Shown here: positions 25,494 through 33,910 of the stretch, piece by piece
Numbering within the stretch: position 1 is the stretch's first letter
How the letters are laid out: each line of letters begins with the position of its first letter
NCBI GenBank assembly: GCA_027486655.1
Contig: JAIXOR010000059.1
Location: forward strand, 62,001 to 126,000
Direction of reading: 5' to 3'
From: Verrucomicrobiaceae bacterium
GTDB taxonomy: Bacteria; Verrucomicrobiota; Verrucomicrobiia; Verrucomicrobiales; Akkermansiaceae
Length of the DNA stretch: 64,000 nucleotides
Program-made: the position numbers and the translations under genes
Notes under the pieces: generated by a model
The model's database searches: none
Seen by the model: only the letters and a program-made list of their open reading frames with translations
Told to the model about the DNA's origin: nothing

Positions 25494-27254
25494 TCAATAC
25501 ACGTCGCGCTGGTAGCGTTTGGTTTTCTTCAGTTCCTCAACGTAGGCTTCCGCGGCTTCGCGGGATTTTCCTCCGGCGGTCTGGACGGCCGTGATGAGGG
25601 CCTCGTGGACATCCGCGGCCATGCGGGAGGCGTCGCCGCAGACATAGAAATGGGCGCCGTCCTCAAGCCAGGCGTAGAGATCCGCGGCGCGCTCGCGGAT
25701 GCGCTGCTGCACGTAGATCTTCTCCGGTTGGTCGCGCGAGAAGGCGACGTCGAGGCGGGTGAGCGTGCCATTCTTGAGGTGATCCTGCCATTCGAGCTGA
25801 TAGAGGAAGTCGTAGAGGTAGTGCTGGTCGCCCATGAAGAGCCAGTTGCGCCCGGTGCTGCCGAGGGCGGCGCGGTGCTCGACGAAGGAACGGAAGGGGG
25901 CCACGCCGGTGCCGGGGCCCACCATGATCACAGGGGCGGAGCCATCGGCGGGCAGGCGGAAGTTTTTGTTAGGCTGGACGAAGATCTCGGCGTGGTCGCC
26001 CGGTTTCACCAGATCCGCGAGATAGGTGGAGCAGACGCCCTTGCGGCTGCGGCCGTGCGTTTGGTAGCGGACGGCGGCCACGGTGAGGTGGACCTGGTCG
26101 GGATGGGCGAGCGGGCTGGAGGCGATCGAGTAAAGGCGCGGCGGGAGTTTCCGGAAGAGCCCGGCGAGTGACGCGGCGGGCAGTCCGGAGGGGGCGAAGT
26201 CGTGCAGGGCATCGATGATCTCACGGCCGTCCACGTAGTTCTTGAGGCCTTCCTTGGCGTCGTCCGCGAGGAGTTCCTTGAGACGGGGAGAGCTGACGGT
26301 TTCCGAGAGCTTGGTGAGCACGTTGCGGGAGAGCGCGGTGATGTCGAAGTCCTCGCGCAGGGCGTCGGCGAGCACCTTGGTGCCGATGGCTTTGACTTCC
26401 ACTTCCTCGGTGCCGGTGAGCTTGGCGGCCTCGAGCACGGCCTGGACGACATCCGGCGCGTTGACGGGCACCACGGCGAGGGCGTCCCCGGGTTCGTAGC
26501 TCATGCCGGAGCCGGCGAGCGAGAATTCCAGGTGGAGCGTCTCCTTGGCGGAGCCGCGGCCGTTGAGGTGCACGACTTCGAGGACTTCGGCAGGAAACGG
26601 GTGCTTCTTGCCATACTCGGTGGCGGGAGCCGGGGCCAGGGAGGAGGTCTCGACGACGGCGGTGGAAGCGGGAGCAAAGGCACCGAGCGAGAGTCCGAGC
26701 CAGGTGCTGAAGGCCTCTTCGTAATCGACATCGCAGTCCTGGCGTGCGGCCACGCGTTTGGCACCGAGCGCCTCGAGGCGGGCATCGATGTCCTTGCCGG
26801 TCTGGCAGAACTTTTCATACGAAGTATCGCCCAGGGCGCAGACCGAGAAGGAAAGCCCCGAAAGATCGAGCCCGGCCGACATGAACTCCTTGTAAAACCC
26901 GGAGGCGGTCTCGGGTGGTTCGCCGTCGCCCCAGGTGGAGACGATGACCAGCAGGTTGGAGAGCTTGGTGAGATCGGCGGGAGCGGTCTCGGACATGTTC
27001 CGCATCACCGCTTGGAATCCGCGTTTGCGGGCCTCTTTCACGGCGCGGTCGGCGAGCGCTTCCGAGTTTCCGGATTCGGTGCCATAGAGCACGGTGAGCT
27101 TGCCGGCAGCCGGGGCGGCGGCGGGCTTGGCCACGGGCGAGCCCGCAGCCAGAAAGCCGCTGAGCCAGCCTTTTTGGTGGGCGTCCAAGGAGGAAATGAG
27201 GGCGTCCAGCGACTTGCGCTGCTCGGTGCTGAATGGGGCGTGCTCTGGAAGCAT
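25494..27254 (-). CDS. cysJ: Sulfite reductase (NADPH) flavoprotein alpha subunit
   Basis: A 586-residue diflavin reductase that passes electrons from NADPH through FAD and FMN to CysI. The flavodoxin domain starts LTVLYGTESGNSEALADRA, followed by VIVSTWGDGEPPE and FSVCALGDTSYEKFC. The FAD domain shows PRLYSIASSPLAHPDQ and KGVCSTYL, and the NADPH domain shows APVIMVGPGTGVAPFRSF and WLFMGDQH. The protein ends ..KRYQRDVY, the conserved terminal aromatic that stacks on FAD. The start at 27254 (MLPEHAPFST) is preferred to the longer frame reaching 27359, which lacks family sequence. It is the first gene of the operon. Its 170-bp leader is shared with the divergent sialate O-acetylesterase gene, and I recognised no SAM riboswitch in it. 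Confidence 0.94.
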   Translation of the reverse strand: MLPEHAPFSTEQRKSLDALISSLDAHQKGWLSGFLAAGSPVAKPAAAPAAGKLTVLYGTESGNSEALADRAVKEARKRGFQAVMRNMSETAPADLTKLSNLLVIVSTWGDGEPPETASGFYKEFMSAGLDLSGLSFSVCALGDTSYEKFCQTGKDIDARLEALGAKRVAARQDCDVDYEEAFSTWLGLSLGAFAPASTAVVETSSLAPAPATEYGKKHPFPAEVLEVVHLNGRGSAKETLHLEFSLAGSGMSYEPGDALAVVPVNAPDVVQAVLEAAKLTGTEEVEVKAIGTKVLADALREDFDITALSRNVLTKLSETVSSPRLKELLADDAKEGLKNYVDGREIIDALHDFAPSGLPAASLAGLFRKLPPRLYSIASSPLAHPDQVHLTVAAVRYQTHGRSRKGVCSTYLADLVKPGDHAEIFVQPNKNFRLPADGSAPVIMVGPGTGVAPFRSFVEHRAALGSTGRNWLFMGDQHYLYDFLYQLEWQDHLKNGTLTRLDVAFSRDQPEKIYVQQRIRERAADLYAWLEDGAHFYVCGDASRMAADVHEALITAVQTAGGKSREAAEAYVEELKKTKRYQRDVY

Positions 27255-27424
27255 AAACCTTAGTTTGTTACCTTGTATTGTGAGGTTTCGGGAAAAATGT
27301 GGAGCCAATTGCCGGGGGAGGCAACCATTTTCTTGGAGAAAGGCGGGCTCGCGGCCCATGGGAAACGGCTTTGGAGAGCCACTTCTTGCTAGGAAGACCG
27401 GGCCGCGGGCGTATGGTCGCCGCC

Positions 27425-29404
27425 ATGTTGAAAGCCCTGCCCGCCGCCTTTATCTGGATCCTCGCGCAACCGTTGTCTGCCGCGATCACCCCCGCGCCCT
27501 TGTTTCAGGATGGCGCGGTGCTCCAGAGGGACAAACCGGTGCCGGTCTGGGGTCGGACGGAAGCCGGAGGCAAGGTCACCGTTTCCTTCGCCGGTCAAAC
27601 CAAGACCACCACGGCGGATGGCGCGGGCCGGTGGTTGGTTGAGCTCGCACCGCTGGCAACCAGCGCGGAGGGGCGGCCGATGAAGATTCAGGGCGACGGG
27701 TCCCAGGAGATCGAGTTGAAGGACATCGTGGTCGGCGAGGTCTGGCTGGGCAGCGGCCAATCGAACATGCAGTGGAGCATCGCCCAGACGCGCAAGGAGG
27801 ATCAGGACGCAGCGGCCGCCGGACCGGTGCCGCTGCTGCGCCTCTTTGATGTTCCGCGCACGCTGAGTCACTCACGCAATGAGACGGTGGATGCCTCGTG
27901 GAAGCCCGCCACTCCGGAAACGGCGCGCACGTTTTCCGCCGTGGGCTACTTTTTCGGGCGTCGGCTTGCCGAGGAGCTCAAGGTGCCCATCGGCATCATC
28001 CACAGTTCCTGGGGCGGCTCGCGCATCGAGCCATGGTGGGCGGAGGAAGGGCTGGCCGGCATCCCGGAGCTGGATGCCGTGCGGAAGGACCGCCTCGCGA
28101 AAAGCCCGGGCTTCCCGGAATACGACAAGCCGTTCCGGCGCTTTGTGGGTGAGACCGAAACGTGGGCAAAAAACGCCGCTCAGGCACTCGATGCGGGCCT
28201 GCCGACGCCGGCGATGCCGATAGCTCCCGAACTGCTCCAGCTCGGCCACAACCAGGAGACCGGCACCTATCAGGCGATGATCCATCCACTGGTGCCCTTC
28301 GCATTGCGCGGATTCCTCTGGTACCAAGGCGAGTCTAACAACGGCGAAGGCATGCTCTATGCGACCAAGAAACTCGCGCTCATCCAGGGCTGGCGCCAGC
28401 AGTTCCGTGCAGCGGAGGCTCCATTTCTCTTCGTCCAACTCGCCCCCTATCAATACGGACCCCAACGCGACAAAGACCTGCCCGGCATCTGGTGGGCGCA
28501 GCAGGAAACCCTGAAAATCCCGCACACCGGCATGGCTGTCATCAATGACATCGGCAATCCGAAGGACATCCACCCGGGCAACAAAAGCGAGGTCGCCCGC
28601 CGCCTCTCGCTGTGGGCCTTGGCAGACACCTACGGCCGCAAGGACCTGGTGAAATCCGGCCCGCTCTTCCGCGCCTACAAGGTGACCGATCGGGGAATCG
28701 CCATCGCCTTCCATCACAGCGGCGGCGGACTCGTCTCGCGCGATGGCAAGCCGCTCAGCCACTTCGAGATCGCAGGGCCGGACGGCATCTATCAGCCTGC
28801 CGAAGCTGCCATTTCCGCCGACGGAAAATCGTTGCTGCTCACCAGTGCCGCCGTTCCGAAGCCGGACCGCGCCCGTTTCGCCTGGTCCCAGATCGCCGAG
28901 CCAAACCTGATGAACCGCGAGGGGCTGCCCGCCGCCGCGTTCAACACCCACTGGCCGGTGGACCCCACGCTTGGTAAAAAGGTCTCCGGCGGCAAAGCCC
29001 ACCAGAGCAGCCACCCCAACACCCACGGCTGGGACCTCGGCCTCACCGACGGCAACTGGGGCAATGCCGCACCCGCCTGCTACGCCACCAGCGAGGCCCC
29101 GGAGTTCCCGAAAACCGTGACCATCGACCTCGGCTCGCCACAAACCCTGCATGCGGTGATTTACGGCACTCCGGAAATCGGAGCCACCAAGACCGTCGCC
29201 ATCTCGCTGAGCACGGACGGCAACGAATTCTCCGAAGTGGGCCGCAACGATTTCCCGGCCAAGCAGGCGGCACGCGCCGAGGCCCGTTTCGCCCCGCGGC
29301 CGGCGCGCTACATCCGCGCCACCTTCCTCGGCAACCACCCGCAGCAGGACAATTTCACGGCGAACTTCGGCTTCCTCTCGGAAATCGAGGCCTATGCTCC
29401 CTGA
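27425..29404 (+). CDS. Sialate O-acetylesterase-like SGNH hydrolase
   Basis: A 659-residue exported esterase. The signal peptide (MLKALPAAFIWILAQPLSAA-I) is followed by the family opening LFQDGAVLQRDKPVPVWG. The SGNH-type active centre is block I VWLGSGQSNMQW (catalytic Ser), with the later blocks GGSRIEPW and GFLWYQGESN and the His in PKDIHPGNKSEVARR. After about residue 520 there is an extra beta domain resembling a discoidin or F5/8-type module (HGWDLGLTDGNWG, ATFLGNHPQQDNF). Family members remove acetyl groups from sialic acids or, in Verrucomicrobiota, from other acetylated polysaccharides. It is divergent from cysJ and convergent with the OsmC gene. An in-frame ATG at 27413 is an alternative start. 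Confidence 0.85.
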   Translation: MLKALPAAFIWILAQPLSAAITPAPLFQDGAVLQRDKPVPVWGRTEAGGKVTVSFAGQTKTTTADGAGRWLVELAPLATSAEGRPMKIQGDGSQEIELKDIVVGEVWLGSGQSNMQWSIAQTRKEDQDAAAAGPVPLLRLFDVPRTLSHSRNETVDASWKPATPETARTFSAVGYFFGRRLAEELKVPIGIIHSSWGGSRIEPWWAEEGLAGIPELDAVRKDRLAKSPGFPEYDKPFRRFVGETETWAKNAAQALDAGLPTPAMPIAPELLQLGHNQETGTYQAMIHPLVPFALRGFLWYQGESNNGEGMLYATKKLALIQGWRQQFRAAEAPFLFVQLAPYQYGPQRDKDLPGIWWAQQETLKIPHTGMAVINDIGNPKDIHPGNKSEVARRLSLWALADTYGRKDLVKSGPLFRAYKVTDRGIAIAFHHSGGGLVSRDGKPLSHFEIAGPDGIYQPAEAAISADGKSLLLTSAAVPKPDRARFAWSQIAEPNLMNREGLPAAAFNTHWPVDPTLGKKVSGGKAHQSSHPNTHGWDLGLTDGNWGNAAPACYATSEAPEFPKTVTIDLGSPQTLHAVIYGTPEIGATKTVAISLSTDGNEFSEVGRNDFPAKQAARAEARFAPRPARYIRATFLGNHPQQDNFTANFGFLSEIEAYAP

Positions 29405-29423
29405 TCCGCGCCTTCCAGGAAAC

Positions 29424-29831
29424 TCAACGCCATTTCCAGTTCATCACCACGTCGATGTCCGGATGGATGCTGTGATGGACCGGGCAGCCGCGCGCGGCGC
29501 TCTCTAACAATTTCGCATCCGGATGATCCGCCGCCAGCGGCATCTCCAGATCCAGCTCCAGCCTGGCAATGCGCCGGGGAGCCTCGGTGGTCATGAACTT
29601 GCGCACGGCCACCTTCATGCCGGTCACATCGATCTCCTTGCGGCGGGCGACGATGCCGATGACCGTGGCCATGCACGATGCCAGCGCGGTGGCCACCAGG
29701 TCGGTGGGGGAGAACGACTCGCCGCGGCCGTTGTTGTCCACCGGCGCATCGGTGGCGAGCGTGGTGCCGGACGGACCGTGCACCGCGTGGCAGTGGAGGT
29801 CTCCTTCGTAAGTCAGTTTGATTTCAACCAT
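29424..29831 (-). CDS. OsmC-family peroxiredoxin-like protein
   Basis: A 135-residue cytosolic protein of the OsmC/Ohr fold, which reduces organic hydroperoxides using two cysteines. The opening (MVEIKLTYEGDLHCHAVHGPSG) matches the family. The peroxidatic Cys is in TDLVATALASCMATVIGIVA and the second Cys in ARGCPVHHSIHPDIDV, in standard positions. It is the YhfA-like subgroup by sequence. It lies 19 bp after the kinase gene on the same strand and could be its last cistron, but the functional connection is unclear. It is convergent with the sialate esterase gene, only 19 bp away. It contains one dispersed heptamer (29503-29509) that uses a TTA leucine codon (KLLES). Confidence 0.88.
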   Translation of the reverse strand: MVEIKLTYEGDLHCHAVHGPSGTTLATDAPVDNNGRGESFSPTDLVATALASCMATVIGIVARRKEIDVTGMKVAVRKFMTTEAPRRIARLELDLEMPLAADHPDAKLLESAARGCPVHHSIHPDIDVVMNWKWR

Positions 29832-29850
29832 GAGCGTGAGGGGGCGGGCT

Positions 29851-32397
29851 TCATTCGGCCTTCGGCGGCACTTTGGCAAGCACGACGCGGAATCCGTAGA
29901 TCGAATCCCGGAACGAGGGCGGCTGGGCATTGCGCGATCCGGTGAGCAGGTTTTCCTGCTGATAGGTATTCCACCCGCCGCCACGAAGGACGCCCAGCAC
30001 ATTGGCACCGACCTTGGAATACGCGTCCTCCACCCATTCCTGGACGTTGCCGCTCAAGTCGAAAAACCCGGTCGCGTTCGGCGGGAAGGAGCCCACCGGC
30101 GAGGTGTAGGCAAAACCGTCGTCGTAGCCCGGGATCGTCCGGTCAACCGGCACGCCGGGCGTCCGGGCCAGCGCCATGTCCGCGAAGTTTCCGACCTTTT
30201 GGGAATCCGGCCATGCCATGCCCCACGGGAAGACCCGCGGCTTCCTCAGGTCCCGCCCGCCGGGGCTCATCGCCTCGTCCTCCTCCAAGCCGGCCATGAG
30301 GCTCCACTCAAGGTCGGTGGGCAGTCGATAGACATGGGACTGGGCAATGCGCTCCGCCTTGCGCTCCCTCTCGGTGAGCCAGGCACAAAAGGCCTGCGCA
30401 TCCTCGCGTGAAACATTCACCACCGGATGATCCGGCTCCTGGACAAACGACGGCGAGGCCGGCGGCGGACGCCGCGCCTCACGCACAAACAGCGCGTAAT
30501 CCGCCACCCGCGTTTCCCAGATCGACACCATCAGATCCTGACCCAGCGGCGCGAACTTCATCTTCACTCCGTTCTCCCAGGCTCGGCCGAAGACCACTCC
30601 CTGGTTCTTTTCCATCGTGAGATCTTCTTCGATCGATTGCCCCTCGGCGAGTTGATAGGACTTCGAAAACGGTTTGTATCCCTCGAGCACCAGCAGCAAC
30701 TCCACCGGACCCGGCTTCACCTTTTGCACGAAAGGCGATTCTCCGGTGAATCCCACCGACTGGCCATTCACGTAAACCTCCGCCCCAGGCGGTGTGGTGC
30801 GGATCGCCAGGTTGCCATACACGATGCGCCTCACCATCAATCGGAACGGCCTCAGGTTTTCACGGCGCGCCCTCTCGCTCAATCCGGGATGCTCGAAGCC
30901 GGTGTCCCGCAGCGGCCGCACTTCGTGATCCTCCGTCAGATAGCCCGCCTTGATCGCCGAGGTCCGATACCACCCGCAATAGGCCTCCATCGCACCTTCG
31001 GACGCGAGCACCGCCTCCACCGGCCGGCCGTTCTGGGAAACCCCGAGCATTTCCGCCTGATTCGCAGGTGCCTTCGGTGCCTTGGAAAACACGGTCCATG
31101 CCTCCTTGCTCACGTATCCGGGCGATTCATGGTGATCGACCACCGGCTGATAGACGCCACCCATCTGATCAGTCCACGTCTCACCCTGGATCGGCGGGCT
31201 GAAGATCTTGAGCTGGCCGGAGAGCACCATCGGCTCGTTCACCGCGGAGAGCGTCATGCGCCCGCTCACCTCCAGCGGGCTGAATCCGCCTTTTTTCAAC
31301 GTGAAAACCACATCCTCGCCCACCCGTGCGGTCATCGTCGGCGTCGGAGTGGTGCCGACCAAGCGCCCCTCCGCATCGAGCACGTCGGCACCTTCCGGTG
31401 TGCTGAACACACGCAGCATTCCCACCGTGGTGCCCGGCACCGGATCACTGACGAGCAGATCCTTGACCCACTTCGAGTCTTTCACCACTTCCCAACCGGC
31501 CCATCCCGCGAAGGCAGTCAGCATGAAGGTGGTGAGCCACACCGCCAGTCCGCTGCTGCGCCGCCGCTTCCCTCGCTGGATGCGCCGCAGCGCGTCGGCC
31601 AGCTCCGCCGCCGTGGAGATCTTCCGCTTGGATATGCGCGGCTCGCAGACGTCGCAAATGATCCGGTTGAGCTCGAGCCAGCGCTTGCGGTCAAGCCCGC
31701 TCGGCATGTCGTCCGGAAGCTCCGGGAAATTCATGCGGTCCTTGCCGGTCGCGATCTCATACAGCACCTTGCCCAGGCTGTAGACGTCCGCCCTCGCCGA
31801 GCCCGGCCCCTCCGGTGGCACGAAGCCCTCGGTGCCCACAAAGGTGCGCTGACCCCTCGCCGCCACGAGGCCGATGTCCGCAAGCTTGGCCTTGCCGCCG
31901 ACAAAAATCACATTGGACGGTTTCACATCGCGGTGGGCCAGCCCGCGCTCGTGAAGGTGGTCGAGCGCCTCGGCAAGCCGCAAGCCCACATCGATGCATT
32001 CCGCCGTCTCCCAGCGCTCGCCGGAAGCCACCTGATGGTCCGCACGCAAGGTGCGCGGTTCATACTCGATCGGATTGATCTCGCGACCGGTGCGCACATC
32101 GTCGCCCAGCTCCATCACATAATAGTAGAACGATTTGCCGTCCGGACTCCGGCCGACGTGAAGGATGTTCACCAGGCCCGGATGATCCCGCGAGATCGGC
32201 TCGAACTTGAGGATGCCCTCAAACTCCCGCTCGAAACCGCGCTCGTCCTCGAAGTCCTCCCGCCAGACCACCTTCACCGCGCGCAGGGCACCAGTCACCC
32301 CCCTCGCCAGCCACACCTCGCCATAGGCTCCGCCGCCGATCTTCCGCAGAACCTCGTGATCCGGAATCGTCGGGCTCGGTCGGATTCTAACCGGCAT
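29851..32397 (-). CDS. Membrane Ser/Thr kinase with PEGA and FGE-sulfatase-like domains
   Basis: An 848-residue signalling protein. Residues about 15-285 form the Hanks-type kinase: KIGGGAYGEVWLA, AVKVVWRE, HRDVKPSNVIF, LADIGL in place of DFG, and GTEGFVPPE. A basic stretch and one span (GLAVWLTTFMLTAFAGWAGW) follow. The outer part holds PEGA units (FSTPEGADVLDAEGRLVGTT; NLAIRTTPPGAEVYVNGQSV), a C-terminal FGE/SUMF1-like domain with FFDLSGNVQEWVEDAY, and LRGGGWN. The active-site cysteines of true formylglycine generators are absent here (LTGSRNAQPPSFRDS), so this domain probably senses or binds a ligand. The start at 32397 overlaps the ECF sigma stop by 11 bases, giving a sigma-kinase operon; an alternative start is 32442. 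Confidence 0.85.
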   Translation of the reverse strand: MPVRIRPSPTIPDHEVLRKIGGGAYGEVWLARGVTGALRAVKVVWREDFEDERGFEREFEGILKFEPISRDHPGLVNILHVGRSPDGKSFYYYVMELGDDVRTGREINPIEYEPRTLRADHQVASGERWETAECIDVGLRLAEALDHLHERGLAHRDVKPSNVIFVGGKAKLADIGLVAARGQRTFVGTEGFVPPEGPGSARADVYSLGKVLYEIATGKDRMNFPELPDDMPSGLDRKRWLELNRIICDVCEPRISKRKISTAAELADALRRIQRGKRRRSSGLAVWLTTFMLTAFAGWAGWEVVKDSKWVKDLLVSDPVPGTTVGMLRVFSTPEGADVLDAEGRLVGTTPTPTMTARVGEDVVFTLKKGGFSPLEVSGRMTLSAVNEPMVLSGQLKIFSPPIQGETWTDQMGGVYQPVVDHHESPGYVSKEAWTVFSKAPKAPANQAEMLGVSQNGRPVEAVLASEGAMEAYCGWYRTSAIKAGYLTEDHEVRPLRDTGFEHPGLSERARRENLRPFRLMVRRIVYGNLAIRTTPPGAEVYVNGQSVGFTGESPFVQKVKPGPVELLLVLEGYKPFSKSYQLAEGQSIEEDLTMEKNQGVVFGRAWENGVKMKFAPLGQDLMVSIWETRVADYALFVREARRPPPASPSFVQEPDHPVVNVSREDAQAFCAWLTERERKAERIAQSHVYRLPTDLEWSLMAGLEEDEAMSPGGRDLRKPRVFPWGMAWPDSQKVGNFADMALARTPGVPVDRTIPGYDDGFAYTSPVGSFPPNATGFFDLSGNVQEWVEDAYSKVGANVLGVLRGGGWNTYQQENLLTGSRNAQPPSFRDSIYGFRVVLAKVPPKAE

Positions 32398-33058
32398 CGT
32401 CGTCGTCCTCGAGTTTGGCCAGCTCCCGCTTGAGCACGGCACCCACCCGGTGTTTCGCCAGATAGACCTGGGCCATGCTCACGTTGAGCTTTTCCTGCAC
32501 CTTTTTCGCATCCCACTGCTTGATCACATAACAATCGAATATCTGATACTGCTTCGGCGAGACCTGGGCCTTCACCCGGGAAAGCGCGGCGTCCGCCACG
32601 TTCTTCTTCCACTCGATGTTCCAAAGCCGGGAAAGCACATCCCCGGCGGGATCCTCGACGCGGTCGATCACCGCCGTCTTGCGGTCATTCTCCCACTCAC
32701 CGGTGATCATCGCGGTGTCCTTCTTGCGCTTGCGGAACTGGTCGTTGATCCGCCACCGCGTCATGTTCATCAGCCAGGTCTTGAACGAACCCTGCTCGGG
32801 ATCGTAAAGCTTCTTCTTGCTTTGCTTGGCGATGGAAAGAATCGTCTCCTGCACGCAGTCGAAGGCCTCGTCCTGCCGCAGCCCGGCCTTCACCGCCACC
32901 GAGTAAATCAGGCGCCAGTAGGTCTGATAGAACTCGTCCCAGGTGCGCTGGTCCTCCCAGTTGTCCAACCGCGCGATCAGGCTTTTGCGGGTCTTCGCAT
33001 AGGCCTGGGTGAGCACTTCGTCACGGTCATCTTCTTTTTCCTCTTCGTCCGCCGGCAT
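32387..33058 (-). CDS. ECF-type RNA polymerase sigma factor
   Basis: A 223-residue sigma-70 family protein of the extracytoplasmic-function class. Region 2 is seen in DEFYQTYWRLIYSVAVKAGLRQDEAFDCVQETILSIAKQS and KTWLMNMTRWRINDQFRKRKK. Region 4 is in QYQIFDCYVIKQWDAKKVQEKLNVSMAQVYLAKHRV, the DNA-binding helix-turn-helix. An acidic N-terminal tail (PADEEEKEDDRDE) precedes. Planctomycetes and Verrucomicrobiota have large ECF groups paired with Ser/Thr kinases, and this fits: the kinase gene starts inside its last codons. No anti-sigma factor is visible, so the kinase may replace it as the control protein. It is divergent from the coiled-coil gene at 33293, so their shared 234-bp interval likely carries both promoters. 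Confidence 0.9.
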   Translation of the reverse strand: MPADEEEKEDDRDEVLTQAYAKTRKSLIARLDNWEDQRTWDEFYQTYWRLIYSVAVKAGLRQDEAFDCVQETILSIAKQSKKKLYDPEQGSFKTWLMNMTRWRINDQFRKRKKDTAMITGEWENDRKTAVIDRVEDPAGDVLSRLWNIEWKKNVADAALSRVKAQVSPKQYQIFDCYVIKQWDAKKVQEKLNVSMAQVYLAKHRVGAVLKRELAKLEDDDDAG

Positions 33059-33292
33059 CGCGAAACCCTTAACCGATTCCCCGCCCGGTGTCTTTCACGG
33101 ATTCGGGAAATTCACAAGTTGCTGACTCTCAAACCCGAAAGTGGCGCTTAGCAAATCCAAACCATCCGGCAGAGCGAAATAGCGCCGTTCTGATTTACAT
33201 TTTCCCCGAGCTTTCCCATCCTGTCGCCCGCCGTTCAAGCACCCGTGTTCCGGATTCCCCCGAGTCCGGAACTCCCCCCACGGAGAACCGCA

Positions 33293-33910
33293 ATGTCGCC
33301 CAGCCCCCCATCCCCCATCAATCCGTCCCAGACGGTCGAACGCATCCGCGAGATCATCGTCGGTCGCCATCTCGAACGCATCGAGCAACGCGTCGCACGC
33401 CTCGAAGGAGCCTCCCCCACCCCGCAAGGCATCCCCAGCCAATGGGAGGACCGCCTCTGCACCAGCGAGGCCAAACTGGAAGCCCTGCACGAATCCGTCC
33501 AGCGCCTCGGCGAGACCGTCCGCGAGGAAACCCAATACCGCTCGGAACGCTACCAGTCGGAAATCCACCGCCTCGCCAGCCAGATCCAGCAGGTCGCCGC
33601 CACCCGCGCCTCGGAGTCGAATCCCGCCGCCATCCAGCAACTCGAAGCACGCCTTGGAACCTGGCTCACCAATTGGCAGGGAGCCCTCCAAAACCACCTC
33701 AACGAACGCGAGGAACGCCTTGCCGGACAGATCCGCGAGGAAGTCGCCCGCCTTTGGGAAAACACCGAGTCCCAGCTCACCCGCCTCCAAAGCCGCACGC
33801 CCGACCGCGACCAGATCGAAGAACGCTTCCGCCGCATCGCCGATGCGGCCCGCGCCCTCGCCGAGAGTGCCTCGCCCGCCCCCACCACAGCCGAATACGC
33901 CACGTTGTGA
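33293..33910 (+). CDS. Coiled-coil protein of unknown function
   Basis: A 205-residue, very Gln/Glu/Arg-rich protein. After a Pro/Ser-rich start (MSPSPPSPINPSQTVERIRE) it is almost entirely helical with heptad-like spacing: HLERIEQRVARLEGA, EAKLEALHESVQRLGETVREE, RYQSEIHRLASQIQQVAATRA, HLNEREERLAGQIREEVARLWEN. It has no signal peptide or membrane span, so it is probably a cytosolic scaffold or rod. The ATG at 33293 is chosen over the upstream GTG at 33245 because GGAGAA lies 6 bases before it. Its stop overlaps the next start (TGATG), so the two proteins are made in fixed ratio. It is divergent from the ECF sigma gene. Confidence 0.6.
   Translation: MSPSPPSPINPSQTVERIREIIVGRHLERIEQRVARLEGASPTPQGIPSQWEDRLCTSEAKLEALHESVQRLGETVREETQYRSERYQSEIHRLASQIQQVAATRASESNPAAIQQLEARLGTWLTNWQGALQNHLNEREERLAGQIREEVARLWENTESQLTRLQSRTPDRDQIEERFRRIADAARALAESASPAPTTAEYATL

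Noticed and set aside
26202-27263. 353-residue plus-strand frame opposite cysJ
   Set aside because: It lies antisense to the FAD and flavodoxin domains and has no recognisable features.
27255-27424. SAM or other riboswitch in the cysJ leader
   Set aside because: A GCAACC-like string and small hairpins are present, but the conserved helix order of SAM-I or related classes could not be built.
29851-30150. Active formylglycine-generating enzyme
   Set aside because: The fold motifs are there, but the catalytic cysteines are missing and no sulfatase gene is nearby.
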